Shown here in pieces: positions 26,593 to 35,307 of a stretch of 64,000 nt of DNA; the stretch's first letter is position 1; each line of letters opens with the position of its first letter. The translations under genes and the position numbers were made by a program. The stretch lies in contig NZ_RCZC01000008.1 in NCBI RefSeq assembly GCF_006439055.1, positions 1,494 to 65,493 of the forward strand, read 5' to 3'. Origin of the DNA: Sphingomonas glacialis. Lineage in GTDB: Bacteria; Pseudomonadota; Alphaproteobacteria; Sphingomonadales; Sphingomonadaceae. The notes under the pieces were generated by a model. The model saw only the letters and a program-made list of their open reading frames with translations. It was not told the origin of the DNA and did not search any database.

Positions 26593-26793
26593 ATGTCGGA
26601 GCGGGTAAGGGGAAGTCGGCCCTTCGAAGACTGGGCGATCGGAATGCTTATAGGATTTGCCATTGTCGGTGCGACGCTTCTTCTGGCGTTCGCAATTCTC
26701 GTCGGTTATTCTGTAGGAATGATCTGCAGGCGCGAGAAAGGGCTGCCGAAGGGGAAATCGCGAATAATGCAGGGTTTGAGGTTCAACCGATAA
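26593..26793 (+). CDS. Small single-helix membrane protein
   Basis: The 66-aa product has one long hydrophobic segment (IGMLIGFAIVGATLLLAFAI, then LVGYSVG, residues about 16-43) followed by a basic tail. A GAGGGA element sits 8 bases before the ATG. It lies in the lower-GC stretch next to the secreted-protein gene. No family is recognised; short length keeps confidence moderate. Confidence 0.5.
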   Translation: MSERVRGSRPFEDWAIGMLIGFAIVGATLLLAFAILVGYSVGMICRREKGLPKGKSRIMQGLRFNR

Positions 26794-26855
26794 GCCCCAG
26801 ATCGAAGACATTCGGCTCTTCACCAATCTCGGTCGTTTAACCGCCGCCCCGCGCC

Positions 26856-27242
26856 TCAGACCCCAGGCGGCACCAACCCGATCAGCTTCATCGCCACCGC
26901 CTGCGCAACCATCGTCACCAGCCAGAACAGGCTGTCCCCGACGATCCGCCGGGCCACCACGCCGTGATAGCGCTGCGTGACCGCGACCACCGGCAGCACG
27001 AACCCCGCCCAGATCACCACAGCGCTGCCCACAGCCATGATCCACGGCGCCGCCTTGGGCGGCGCGAGGATCAGCGCGCCGGCCAGGATCGAGGCGAACC
27101 AGAACAGCCCGAGCGCGGCGACCGCGATCGCGCTGGCCGACACGCGGCCGCGCCCGAACGCCACGTGATAGGCCGCGCCCAGCATCAGCCCGATCAGCGT
27201 CGCGACGAGGATCGGCACGAGGTTGATCAGGATGTAGATCAT
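26856..27242 (-). CDS. Four-helix membrane protein of unknown function
   Basis: The 128-aa protein is almost entirely hydrophobic, with four predicted membrane helices (about residues 2-24, 36-60, 68-88 and 103-124), resembling small DUF1761-type proteins, though that match is not certain. Its ATG overlaps the stop of the M17 aminopeptidase gene by four bases, so it is translated from the same operon. Confidence 0.7.
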   Translation of the reverse strand: MIYILINLVPILVATLIGLMLGAAYHVAFGRGRVSASAIAVAALGLFWFASILAGALILAPPKAAPWIMAVGSAVVIWAGFVLPVVAVTQRYHGVVARRIVGDSLFWLVTMVAQAVAMKLIGLVPPGV

Positions 27243-28627
27243 GCCGCGAAGCGCCCCTTGAGCATCGCCCAGGCCGCGCGCAGGCCGAGGGCCTCACCGC
27301 CCTTGGGGCGGCCGGGCTTCGAACTCGGGCGCCACGCGAAGGTGTCGAAATGCGCCCAGGGCGTACCCTCGGGCACGAAGCGGCGCAGGAACAGCGCCGC
27401 GGTCACCGATCCCGCGAAACCGCCATCGGGGGCGTTGACCAGGTCGGCGATGTCCGACGAGAGCATGTCGTCATAGCCGTCCCACAAGGGCAGCCGCCAC
27501 AACGGATCGCCGACCGCCGTTCCGGCCGCGAGCAACGCCGCCGCCAGCGCCTCGTCATTGGCGAAGGTCGCGGGCAGATCGGGCCCGAGCGCGACGCGCG
27601 CCGCGCCGGTGAGCGTCGCGAAATCGAGGATCAGCGTCGGGTTCTCCTCGACCGCACGCGTCAGCGCGTCGCCGAGCACGAGCCGGCCTTCGGCATCGGT
27701 ATTGGTGTTCTCGACCGTCAGGCCCTTGCGGGTCTTCAGCACGTCGCCGGGGCGAAAGGCGTTGCCCGAAATGCTGTTCTCGACCGCCGGGATCAGCAGA
27801 TGTAGCCGCACGGGAAGCCGCGCCGCCATCACCAGCCCGGCGAGCGCCAGCGCATGCGCCGCGCCGCCCATGTCCTTCTTCATCAGCCGCATGCCCGACG
27901 ACGGCTTGATGTCGAGCCCACCCGAATCGAAGCATACGCCCTTGCCGACGATCGCGATGCGCGGATGCGCAGGATTGCCCCATTCGAGCTCGATCAGCCG
28001 CGGCTCGCGCCCGCGCGCGGCGGCCTGGCCGACCGCGTGGATCATCGGATAGCCCTTTTCGAGCGCGTCGCCCTTGGTGACCGACACGGTCGCGCCATGC
28101 GCCTGTGCGAGCTGCTGCGCCTCGGCTTCGAGCTCGGCCGGGCCGAGATCGGCGGCGGCGGTGTTGACGAGGTCGCGCACCTTGGCGGTGGCCTTGGCAA
28201 GCCGCACGGTTTCCTCGATCCGCGCGGGCTCGCCGGTGAGCAGCACGCGTGGGCCGACGCTCGGCTCGTCGCGCTTGTAGCGATCGAACTTATGCTGTGC
28301 GAGGCACCAGCCGAGCATCGCCGCACCCGGCTCGCCATCGGCGAGGCGATACGTCCCCTCGGGCAATTGCTCGCCGAGCGAGGCGATCCGCCACGGCGAG
28401 TCGAGGCTTTCGTTACAGACGAGCAGCATCGCCCAATCCTCGGGCTTCTCCCCCGGCAGGACGGCGCGATTGCCCGCCTTGCCGCTCAGCCGGTGCGCGG
28501 CGACCACGGTGCGGATCCGCGGCGGCTGCGCGCCGAGCCACGCCTCCCACGCCTCGGGGCGAACGACGTGGATGAGGCGGGCGGGCTGGCCGCGGTCGGG
28601 TTGGAGCAGCGTGGTGAAATCGGTCAT
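27239..28627 (-). CDS. M17 (leucyl) aminopeptidase family protein
   Basis: A cytosolic two-metal aminopeptidase that removes N-terminal residues from peptides. The 462-aa protein has the M17 metal and active-site signatures: GKGVCFDSGGLDIKPS, MKKDMGGAA and the hallmark NTDAEGRLVLGDAL. The N-terminal domain is short and divergent, as in the PepB-like group. It lies in an operon with the serine hydrolase upstream and a membrane protein downstream, both with four-base overlaps. Confidence 0.93.
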   Translation of the reverse strand: MTDFTTLLQPDRGQPARLIHVVRPEAWEAWLGAQPPRIRTVVAAHRLSGKAGNRAVLPGEKPEDWAMLLVCNESLDSPWRIASLGEQLPEGTYRLADGEPGAAMLGWCLAQHKFDRYKRDEPSVGPRVLLTGEPARIEETVRLAKATAKVRDLVNTAAADLGPAELEAEAQQLAQAHGATVSVTKGDALEKGYPMIHAVGQAAARGREPRLIELEWGNPAHPRIAIVGKGVCFDSGGLDIKPSSGMRLMKKDMGGAAHALALAGLVMAARLPVRLHLLIPAVENSISGNAFRPGDVLKTRKGLTVENTNTDAEGRLVLGDALTRAVEENPTLILDFATLTGAARVALGPDLPATFANDEALAAALLAAGTAVGDPLWRLPLWDGYDDMLSSDIADLVNAPDGGFAGSVTAALFLRRFVPEGTPWAHFDTFAWRPSSKPGRPKGGEALGLRAAWAMLKGRFAA

Positions 28628-30024
28628 GGCTGGGTGGGGGTCACGAGCAATTGCTCGAGCTTTCCGTTGGCGCCGGGTTCGGCATAGGTGCTGATCGACA
28701 GCGTCGTGGTCGGATAGGTTGCGCGATAGTTGCGGTTGACGAAGCCGCCGCGCAGCCGCGCCTTGCCGGTCTGGACGAACGCGGTCGGCGCGCCGAGCGG
28801 CGCTAGGCTGGTGCGGTAATCGGCGAGCGTCGTCGGGGTGAAGTAGAAATTGGCGTCGTCGGTCAGCTGGCTGCGGTCGAGCGTGCCGCCGCGCAACTGA
28901 TCGAACGCCGTGCGGACGCGCGCCAGGACCGCGGTATCGGCGGCATCGGCGACCGGGGTGCCGAGCACGATGCCGGCGAGCTTCTGCGCGATCGTCTGAT
29001 AGGCGTCGCTCGACCAGCTGTTGATGAGGACGACGACCGCCGCCTTCTGCTCGGGATAGACGATGTTTTCGGACAGGAAGCCGACCGCCTCGCCGCTATG
29101 CTCGACGAAGCGGCGGCCGTTGGCGGTGCCGGTCGAGACGCCGAGGCCGTAGCCGTTGGTCGTGCCGTCGGCGAGCTTGACCGGGGTTTCCTGCGTCGCC
29201 CAGTCCGCGGGGGCGAGGACCGCGCGATCGAGCCGCGCGATGTCCCAGGTCGCGAGTGCGCGCGCGCTCATCGCCAGTTCGCCCGCGGCGTAGAGCCAGC
29301 CGTGCGCGGCGGGCGTGACGGGGCGGACGGGGCCGAGCGCGGCGCGGCCATAGCCTTGCGGGAAGCCGGGGCCGACCGCGAGATCCTGATCGTAGACGGT
29401 CATGCCGAGCGGCTTGAAGATCCGCGCTTTCAGGAAATCGAGCAGCTTCTGGCCCGAGACCTTCTCGACGATCAGCCCCGCGACGACATAGCCGGTGTTC
29501 GAATATTGCCACTGCGTGCCGGGCTTGAAATCGAGCGGCTTCTTCGCCCAACGGTCGACGATCTGCTGCGGCGTGACCGGGGTGGCCATCGCCTTGAAGC
29601 TGTAATCCTGCGGCCAGTAATCCTGCAGGCCGGCGGTGTGGCTCAAAAGCTGGCGGATCGTGATCGTGTCGCCGCCGGTGATGCCGGGGACGTATTTGGA
29701 AACGTGATCGTCGAGGCTGAGCTTGCCCTCGCGCTGGAGCAGCAGGATCGCCGCGGCGGTGAATTGCTTCGAGACCGAGGCGATCTGGTATGGCGCATCG
29801 TCGCGCGTCGTGCCGGTCTCGGCCTGCTTGCCGTACGCGTTGGTATAGACGATCCGCCCGCCGCGCACGATCGCGACCGAGGCCGAGGGGACGCCCGATT
29901 TGGCGAGCGCGTCGGTAACGGTCTTATCGACCTGTTGCGTCTCCGTCGGGGTCAGCGATTGCGCCAGTGCTGGAGCGGAGACGGATAGCAAGCCTGCCGC
30001 CAGGCAGTATCGGGAGAGCTTCAC
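28624..30024 (-). CDS. Secreted serine hydrolase of the beta-lactamase/esterase family
   Basis: Starting at the GTG at 30024 (AAGGA 10 bases upstream) the protein is 466 aa with a signal peptide ending at ALAQ (residue 22). Catalytic motifs of the class C beta-lactamase/penicillin-binding-like family are present: S83-V-S-K86, Y174-S-N176 and HSG in EHSGEAVG. A C-terminal beta domain follows from about residue 340. Its substrate (ester, amide or peptidoglycan) cannot be told from sequence. It overlaps the M17 aminopeptidase gene by four bases. Confidence 0.9.
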   Translation of the reverse strand: MKLSRYCLAAGLLSVSAPALAQSLTPTETQQVDKTVTDALAKSGVPSASVAIVRGGRIVYTNAYGKQAETGTTRDDAPYQIASVSKQFTAAAILLLQREGKLSLDDHVSKYVPGITGGDTITIRQLLSHTAGLQDYWPQDYSFKAMATPVTPQQIVDRWAKKPLDFKPGTQWQYSNTGYVVAGLIVEKVSGQKLLDFLKARIFKPLGMTVYDQDLAVGPGFPQGYGRAALGPVRPVTPAAHGWLYAAGELAMSARALATWDIARLDRAVLAPADWATQETPVKLADGTTNGYGLGVSTGTANGRRFVEHSGEAVGFLSENIVYPEQKAAVVVLINSWSSDAYQTIAQKLAGIVLGTPVADAADTAVLARVRTAFDQLRGGTLDRSQLTDDANFYFTPTTLADYRTSLAPLGAPTAFVQTGKARLRGGFVNRNYRATYPTTTLSISTYAEPGANGKLEQLLVTPTQP

Positions 30025-30098
30025 GCGGGCGCAGTCCTTAAGCGGAATGAACGACGATATGTCACCGTCCTGCCGCGAAAGGGAAGGGGGCGCTGGCG

Positions 30099-31430
30099 TC
30101 AAACGGTCGGGACACCGTAAAGATCATGCTCGTCGGCATCTTCGATCGCGACCGCGACGATATCGCCGACGCTCAGATGCCCCGCGTCGCGCAGGAACAC
30201 CTCGCCGTCGATCTCGGGCGCATCGGCCTGCGAGCGGCCGGTGGCGCCGCCGTCCTCATCGACCGCGTCGATGATCACGTCGAGTGTGCGGCCGACCTTG
30301 GCCTGGAGCTTGTCCGCCGAGATGCGCGCGGTGAGTTCCATCAGGCGGGCGTAGCGCTCTTCCTTGATTTCCTCGGGCACGTGGTTGGGGAGGTCGTTGG
30401 CGGCGGCGCCCTCGACCGGCTCGAAGCGGAACGCGCCGACGCGGTCGAGCTGCGCTTCCTCGAGCCAGTCCATCAGATAGGCGAAATCGTCCTCGGTCTC
30501 GCCGGGGAAACCGACGACGAAGGTCGAGCGGATCGCCATGTCGGGTGCGATCGTGCGCCAATTTTTGATGCGCTCGAGCACCTTGGTTTCGTTCGCCGGG
30601 CGCTTCATGAGTTTCAGGACGTTGCGGCTGGCGTGCTGGAACGGGATGTCGAGATAGGGGAGGATCAGCCCCTCGGCCATCAGCGGGATGACCTGGTCGA
30701 CATGCGGATAGGGGTAGACATAGTGCAGCCGCACCCAGGCGCCGAGCTTGCCGAGTTCACGCGACAGGTCGGTCATGTGGGCGCGGACTTCTTCGCCGTG
30801 CCACATGCGCGGCTGGTGGCGGATGTCGACGCCGTAGGCCGAGGTGTCCTGGCTGATGACCAGCAGTTCGCGCGTGCCCGCTTCGATCAATTTCTCGGCC
30901 TCGCGCAGGATCGCGTCCGGGCGGCGGCTGACGAGGTCGCCGCGCAAGCTGGGGATGATGCAGAAGCTGCAGCGGTGGTTGCAGCCTTCTGAGATCTTCA
31001 GATAGCTGTAGTGGCGCGGGGTCAGCTTCAGCCCGCTGTCGGGGACGAGATTAAGGAACGCGCTCGGCGGCATCGGGGCGGCGTCGTGGACTGCGCCGAC
31101 GACTTCCTCATACTGATGCGCGCCGGTGACCGCGAGGATGCCGGGGAATTTGGCGCGGATCATCTCCGCTTCCTTGCCCATGCAGCCCGTCACGATGACG
31201 CGGCCATTCTCGGCGATCGCCTCGCCGATCGCTTCGAGGCTCTCCTCCTTGGCCGAATCGAGGAAGCCGCAGGTGTTGACGAGCACGACGTCGGCGCCGG
31301 CATAATCGGGCGACATGGCATAGCCATCGGAGCGCAGCTTGGTCAGGATCCGTTCGCTATCGACCAGATTCTTGGGACAGCCGAGCGAGACCATGCCGAT
31401 CTTCGGCGGGGAGGGGAGTGTTGTTGCCAT
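30099..31430 (-). CDS. rimO: Ribosomal protein S12 methylthiotransferase
   Basis: A radical-SAM enzyme that adds a methylthio group to Asp of ribosomal protein S12. The 443-aa protein has the N-terminal UPF0004 domain with its three cluster cysteines (SLGCPKN, NTCGF, TGCMGK), the radical-SAM CxxxCxxC motif in SEGCNHRCSFCIIP and a C-terminal TRAM domain. The RimO-type spacing and the short N-terminus separate it from MiaB. Confidence 0.96.
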   Translation of the reverse strand: MATTLPSPPKIGMVSLGCPKNLVDSERILTKLRSDGYAMSPDYAGADVVLVNTCGFLDSAKEESLEAIGEAIAENGRVIVTGCMGKEAEMIRAKFPGILAVTGAHQYEEVVGAVHDAAPMPPSAFLNLVPDSGLKLTPRHYSYLKISEGCNHRCSFCIIPSLRGDLVSRRPDAILREAEKLIEAGTRELLVISQDTSAYGVDIRHQPRMWHGEEVRAHMTDLSRELGKLGAWVRLHYVYPYPHVDQVIPLMAEGLILPYLDIPFQHASRNVLKLMKRPANETKVLERIKNWRTIAPDMAIRSTFVVGFPGETEDDFAYLMDWLEEAQLDRVGAFRFEPVEGAAANDLPNHVPEEIKEERYARLMELTARISADKLQAKVGRTLDVIIDAVDEDGGATGRSQADAPEIDGEVFLRDAGHLSVGDIVAVAIEDADEHDLYGVPTV

Positions 31431-31562
31431 GGGAACGGCGGCACATAGGCGTGTTCGGTGGAATTTTCCAGCGGTAGCGGCGCAAGTCCCGACCTCGCTT
31501 TGTGAAGTGCCGCCGTTTCCTGGCTATGCCGGGCCCGCGATCGCACTTATCGTTGTGTCTTG

Positions 31563-32051
31563 ATGGCATATCCTAGACCTTGGCTTGCGCTGCTGCTGCT
31601 CGCGGGATGCAGCCCCGATCGGCCGCCGCCGCCGTATGTCGCGTTCGCCGGCCTGCCGGTCAGCGGCAGCGTCGGCGATGCGCGTCGCGCTGGCTTTACC
31701 GACTGCGTCCAGCCGGATTGGGGGAGCATGCGCTGCCGCCGCCATGGCGCGATGATCTACGGCGCGGGTCCTTTCGAAGCGGCGGTCGATCTGGTCGGCC
31801 ATGATGGCGGCGGCGGGTTCGACCAACTGACGCTGTGGCACGCGGACGACCAATATGCCGTCTACAAGATCACCGACGTGCTCGACAGAACGGGCTGGAA
31901 AAACTGCAGCACCGGCGATGGCGAGCGCGGCGACCAGATCATCTACACGCACGCTGGAATGCCGGTCCGCGTCTCGATGGATCTGAGCTATTGGGGCAAG
32001 CGGCGGCTGCGGCTGATCCCCGACTGGAACAAGAAGGAACCGCGCTGTTGA
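31563..32051 (+). CDS. Lipoprotein of unknown function
   Basis: The 162-aa product begins MAYPRPWLALLLLAGC, a lipobox (LLAGC) with the lipidated Cys at residue 16. The mature part has several cysteines and a LPVSGSVGDARRAGFTDC start. The function is unknown. It is first of a tightly coupled trio; its stop overlaps the TTG start of the next gene (TTGA). Confidence 0.8.
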   Translation: MAYPRPWLALLLLAGCSPDRPPPPYVAFAGLPVSGSVGDARRAGFTDCVQPDWGSMRCRRHGAMIYGAGPFEAAVDLVGHDGGGGFDQLTLWHADDQYAVYKITDVLDRTGWKNCSTGDGERGDQIIYTHAGMPVRVSMDLSYWGKRRLRLIPDWNKKEPRC

Positions 32052-32623
32052 CCGATTTTGCCGCTGAGGCGCCGCATTCGGGCGCGAAGCGTTATGCCTT
32101 GGTGCCGCATCCGGACAGGCCGGCAAACGCCGTCGAGGCGGTCGGCGTCGATGTCGTGCGCGATGGCGACACGGTCGTGCTGACGTTCACGGTCGAGGGC
32201 AACGAGCATGTCGCGTTGCCCGATTGGGTCACCTCGACCCGCGCCGACGATTTGTGGAAGACGACGTGCTGCGAACTGTTTCTCGCGGCGCCCGATGCCG
32301 CCGGCTATTTCGAGTTCAACTATTCGCCCTCGACGCGATGGGCGGCGTATCGCTTCGCGGGCTATAGGGCGGGAGGGCAGGACCTGCCGCTCGCGGCCGA
32401 TCCGCATGTTGGACGCGGGGACGACAATTCGGCCTATTTGGTCGAGGTCGATCAGTCGCTCGCCGATCTTCCTGGCGGTGCGCTGCAGATGGGCCTGTCT
32501 GCGGTGATCGAGGAAACCGACGGCACCAAATCCTATTGGGCGCTCGCCCACGCGGAAGGGTCCCCGGATTTCCACAACCGGGATTGCTTTATCGCGACCC
32601 TCCCGGCACCTGACGCACCATGA
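32048..32623 (+). CDS. DOMON-like domain protein
   Basis: The 191-aa protein is read from a TTG at 32048, the only sensible start because the previous stop overlaps it and the conserved region begins at once. WKTTCCELFLAAPDAAGYFEFNYSPS and WAAYRFAGYR match the DOMON-like pattern, a beta-sandwich that binds sugars or haem in related families. There is no signal peptide, so it is probably cytosolic. The ATGA overlap at 32620-32623 couples it to the DUF1343 gene. Confidence 0.8.
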   Translation: MTDFAAEAPHSGAKRYALVPHPDRPANAVEAVGVDVVRDGDTVVLTFTVEGNEHVALPDWVTSTRADDLWKTTCCELFLAAPDAAGYFEFNYSPSTRWAAYRFAGYRAGGQDLPLAADPHVGRGDDNSAYLVEVDQSLADLPGGALQMGLSAVIEETDGTKSYWALAHAEGSPDFHNRDCFIATLPAPDAP

Positions 32624-33816
32624 AATTCGGTATCGATCGCCTCCTCGCCGACCCCGCGCTGCGCAAGCCGCTCGAGGGCAAACGAGTCGCCTTGCTTGCG
32701 CATCCCGCCTCGGTGACGGCCGACCTGACGCATTCGGTCGACGCCCTCATTGCTGCTGGGCTCAACGTCACCGCGATGTTCGGCCCGCAGCACGGCGTGC
32801 GCGGCGACCTCCAGGACAATATGGTCGAGTCGCCCGACTTCACCGATCCGACCTACGGGATGCCGGTGTTCAGCCTGTACGGCGAAGTGCGCAAGCCGAC
32901 CGGGCAATCGATGGGCACGTTCGACGTGATGCTGGTCGATCTGCAGGATCTCGGCACGCGGATCTACACCTTCATCACCACGCTGCGCTACGTGCTCGAG
33001 GCCGCCGCCGAGCACAAGAAGACGGTTTGGGTGCTCGATCGCCCCAACCCGATCGGTCGTCCGATCGAGGGGCTGACGCTGCTGCCCGGCTGGGAGAGCT
33101 TCGTCGGGGCGGGCCCGATGCCGATGCGGCATGGCCTGACGATGGGCGAGCTCGGCCATTGGTTCATCGATCTGCTCAAGCTCGACGTCGACTATCGCGT
33201 GATCGCAATGGAGGGCTGGCAGCCCGACTCGGCGCCGGGCTTCGGCTGGCCAACCGAGCGCGTGTGGATCAACCCCAGCCCCAACGCCCCCAATGTGATG
33301 ATGGCGCGCGCTTATCCCGGCACGGTGATGCTCGAGGGCACGACGCTGTCCGAGGGCCGCGGCACGACGCGCCCGCTCGAACTGTTCGGCGCGCCCGATA
33401 TCGACGCGCGGGCGGTGGCGGCTGAGATGCGCCGGTTGGCGCCCGAGTGGCTCGATGGCTGCCTTCTGCGCGACATCTGGTTCGAGCCGACTTTCCACAA
33501 GCATGTGAAGGCCTTGTGCAACGGGGTTCACATCCATGCGGAGGGGCCGGGCTACGATCATGCCGCGTTCCGCCCGTGGCGCGTCCAGGCGCTGGCGTTC
33601 AAGGCGATCCGTGCACTGTATCCCGATTACGATCTGTGGCGCGATTTCCCGTACGAATATGCCTTCGGGAAATTGCCGATCGACGTCATCAACGGCGGGC
33701 CGGGCTTGCGTGAATGGACCGACGACTCGGCCGCGACGCCGCGCGACCTCGATGCGATGACGCAGCCCGACGAGGCGCAATGGGCCGAGTCGCGCGCCCG
33801 TTTCCTGCTCTATTGA
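32620..33816 (+). CDS. DUF1343 (NamZ-like) family protein
   Basis: The 398-aa protein shows the DUF1343 hallmarks: GKRVALLAHPASV, FGPQHGVRG, LVDLQDLGTRIYTF, VLDRPNPIG and EGTTLSEGRGTTRPLELFGAP. The family includes Bacillus subtilis NamZ, an exo-beta-N-acetylmuramidase that trims peptidoglycan fragments (GH171). This copy has no signal peptide, so it would act in the cytosol on recovered muropeptides, an inference. It is third in the lipoprotein/DOMON-like operon. Confidence 0.92.
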   Translation: MKFGIDRLLADPALRKPLEGKRVALLAHPASVTADLTHSVDALIAAGLNVTAMFGPQHGVRGDLQDNMVESPDFTDPTYGMPVFSLYGEVRKPTGQSMGTFDVMLVDLQDLGTRIYTFITTLRYVLEAAAEHKKTVWVLDRPNPIGRPIEGLTLLPGWESFVGAGPMPMRHGLTMGELGHWFIDLLKLDVDYRVIAMEGWQPDSAPGFGWPTERVWINPSPNAPNVMMARAYPGTVMLEGTTLSEGRGTTRPLELFGAPDIDARAVAAEMRRLAPEWLDGCLLRDIWFEPTFHKHVKALCNGVHIHAEGPGYDHAAFRPWRVQALAFKAIRALYPDYDLWRDFPYEYAFGKLPIDVINGGPGLREWTDDSAATPRDLDAMTQPDEAQWAESRARFLLY

Positions 33817-33970
33817 ACGATAGGACGGAAGCGCCACTCGTTTCGTCGCGCCTGCGCAACGACTCGGGGCTGCCGCGGGATTCGAAGGTGGCGCTTTATC
33901 CCTCGGTATTTCATGACAATTCCATCGATTGCCGGCCCGGGGGGGTCGTATCGTGTGCCGGAGAAACGTC

Positions 33971-34114
33971 GTGGAATCCGATCGTCACTTCTACATGCGC
34001 CGTGTTGTCGCAGAACGCCTTGCCGCCGCTCGCGCCGTTACCGAGGAAGGCCGCCAGCGCCGCCTCGTCCTCGTCGAGACCTATTTGCAGAAATTACAGG
34101 CGATGCCGGCCTGA
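33971..34114 (+). CDS. Small conserved-type protein of 47 residues
   Basis: Read from a GTG at 33971 with GGAG 7 bases upstream. The sequence VESDRHFYMRRVVAERLAAA follows the pattern of tiny alphaproteobacterial proteins with a D-x-x-Y/F-x-x-RR-x-x-x-E-R core; I recall such proteins but know no function. It ends 6 bases from the convergent VWA gene. The short length limits confidence. Confidence 0.5.
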   Translation: MESDRHFYMRRVVAERLAAARAVTEEGRQRRLVLVETYLQKLQAMPA

Positions 34115-34120
34115 CCTGGC

Positions 34121-35299
34121 TTACCGCTTTCGCGTAAGCTCGCGCATCGCATCGTCGAGTCCGGCGAGCGTCAGGGGGTACATCCGCTCGGTCATCAACT
34201 CGCGGATGATCCGCAGGCTCTGCGAATAGCCCCATTGCTGCTCGGGGATCGGGTTGAGCCACACCGCCGCGGGATAGGTGGTGGTCAGCCGGTGCATCCA
34301 CACCGCCCCTGATTCCTCGTTGAAATGCTCGACCGAGCCGCCGGGATGCGTGATCTCGTACGGGCTCATCGAGGCGTCCCCAACGAACACCAGCTTATAG
34401 TCGTGGCCGAACTTGTGGAGGACGTCCCACATCGGCGTGCGCTCGGAAAAGCGGCGGGTGTTGTCCTTCCACACGCCCTCGTACGGGCAATTGTGGAAAT
34501 AGAAGAATTCGAGGTTCTTGAACTCTGTGGTCGCTGCCGAGAACAGCTCTTCGCAGAGCTTGACCCACGGGTCCATCGATCCGCCGACATCGAGAAACAG
34601 CAGCAGCTTGACGGCATTGCGCCGCTCGGCGCGCATCACGACGTCGAGCCAGCCCTGCCGCGCGGTGCCGGCGATCGTCGCGTCGATATCGAGCTCGTCC
34701 GCCGCACCCTCGCGCGCGAACTTGCGCAGGCGGCGGAGCGCGATCTTGATGTTGCGGGTGCCGAGCTCCTTGGTGTTGTCGAGATTCTTGAAGTCGCGCT
34801 GGTCCCACACCTTCAGCGCGCGCTTGTGGACGCTTTCGCCGCCGATGCGGACGCCTTCGGGATTGTAGCCGCTGTTGCCGTACGGGCTGGTGCCGCCGGT
34901 GCCGATCCACTTGCTGCCGCCCTGGTGGCGCTCGTGCTGCTCGTCGAGCCGCTTCTTGAGCGTCTCCATGATCTCGTCCCACGAGCCGAGCGACTCGATC
35001 TTCGCCATTTCCTCAGGGCTGAGATATTTCTCGACGACCGCCTTCAGCCAGTCCGCCGGAATATCGGCGCTGGTCTGGCCAAAGGTGGTGGCGATCCCCT
35101 TGAACACCTTGGCGAAGACCTGATCGAACTTGTCGAGCAGCCCTTCGTCCTTCACGTACACCGCGCGGGACAGATAATAGAAATCCTCCGGCGTGCGGTC
35201 GATCACCTCGGCGTCGAGCGCCTCGAGCAGGAGCAGATGCTCCTTGAGGCTGGCCTGGATGCCGGCGGCGCGGAGCTCGTCGAGGAAGTTAAGGAACAT
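34121..35299 (-). CDS. VWA domain protein (CoxE-like), partner of MoxR ATPases
   Basis: The 392-aa cytosolic protein has a helical N-terminal half and a CoxE-type von Willebrand A domain from about residue 230. The metal-site motif is D237-V-G-G-S241-M, so the first Ser of the usual DxSxS is Gly. Such proteins normally pair with a MoxR AAA+ ATPase to insert cofactors or remodel partners. A MoxR gene lies on the same strand upstream (37430-38284) but two envelope genes stand in between. Confidence 0.88.
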   Translation of the reverse strand: MFLNFLDELRAAGIQASLKEHLLLLEALDAEVIDRTPEDFYYLSRAVYVKDEGLLDKFDQVFAKVFKGIATTFGQTSADIPADWLKAVVEKYLSPEEMAKIESLGSWDEIMETLKKRLDEQHERHQGGSKWIGTGGTSPYGNSGYNPEGVRIGGESVHKRALKVWDQRDFKNLDNTKELGTRNIKIALRRLRKFAREGAADELDIDATIAGTARQGWLDVVMRAERRNAVKLLLFLDVGGSMDPWVKLCEELFSAATTEFKNLEFFYFHNCPYEGVWKDNTRRFSERTPMWDVLHKFGHDYKLVFVGDASMSPYEITHPGGSVEHFNEESGAVWMHRLTTTYPAAVWLNPIPEQQWGYSQSLRIIRELMTERMYPLTLAGLDDAMRELTRKR

Positions 35300-35307
35300 G
35301 CCGCATG

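Noticed and set aside
31431..31456. GGAAC followed by TGTT before the lipoprotein gene as an EcfG promoter
   Set aside because: The spacer is only 15 bases and the -10 is off consensus.
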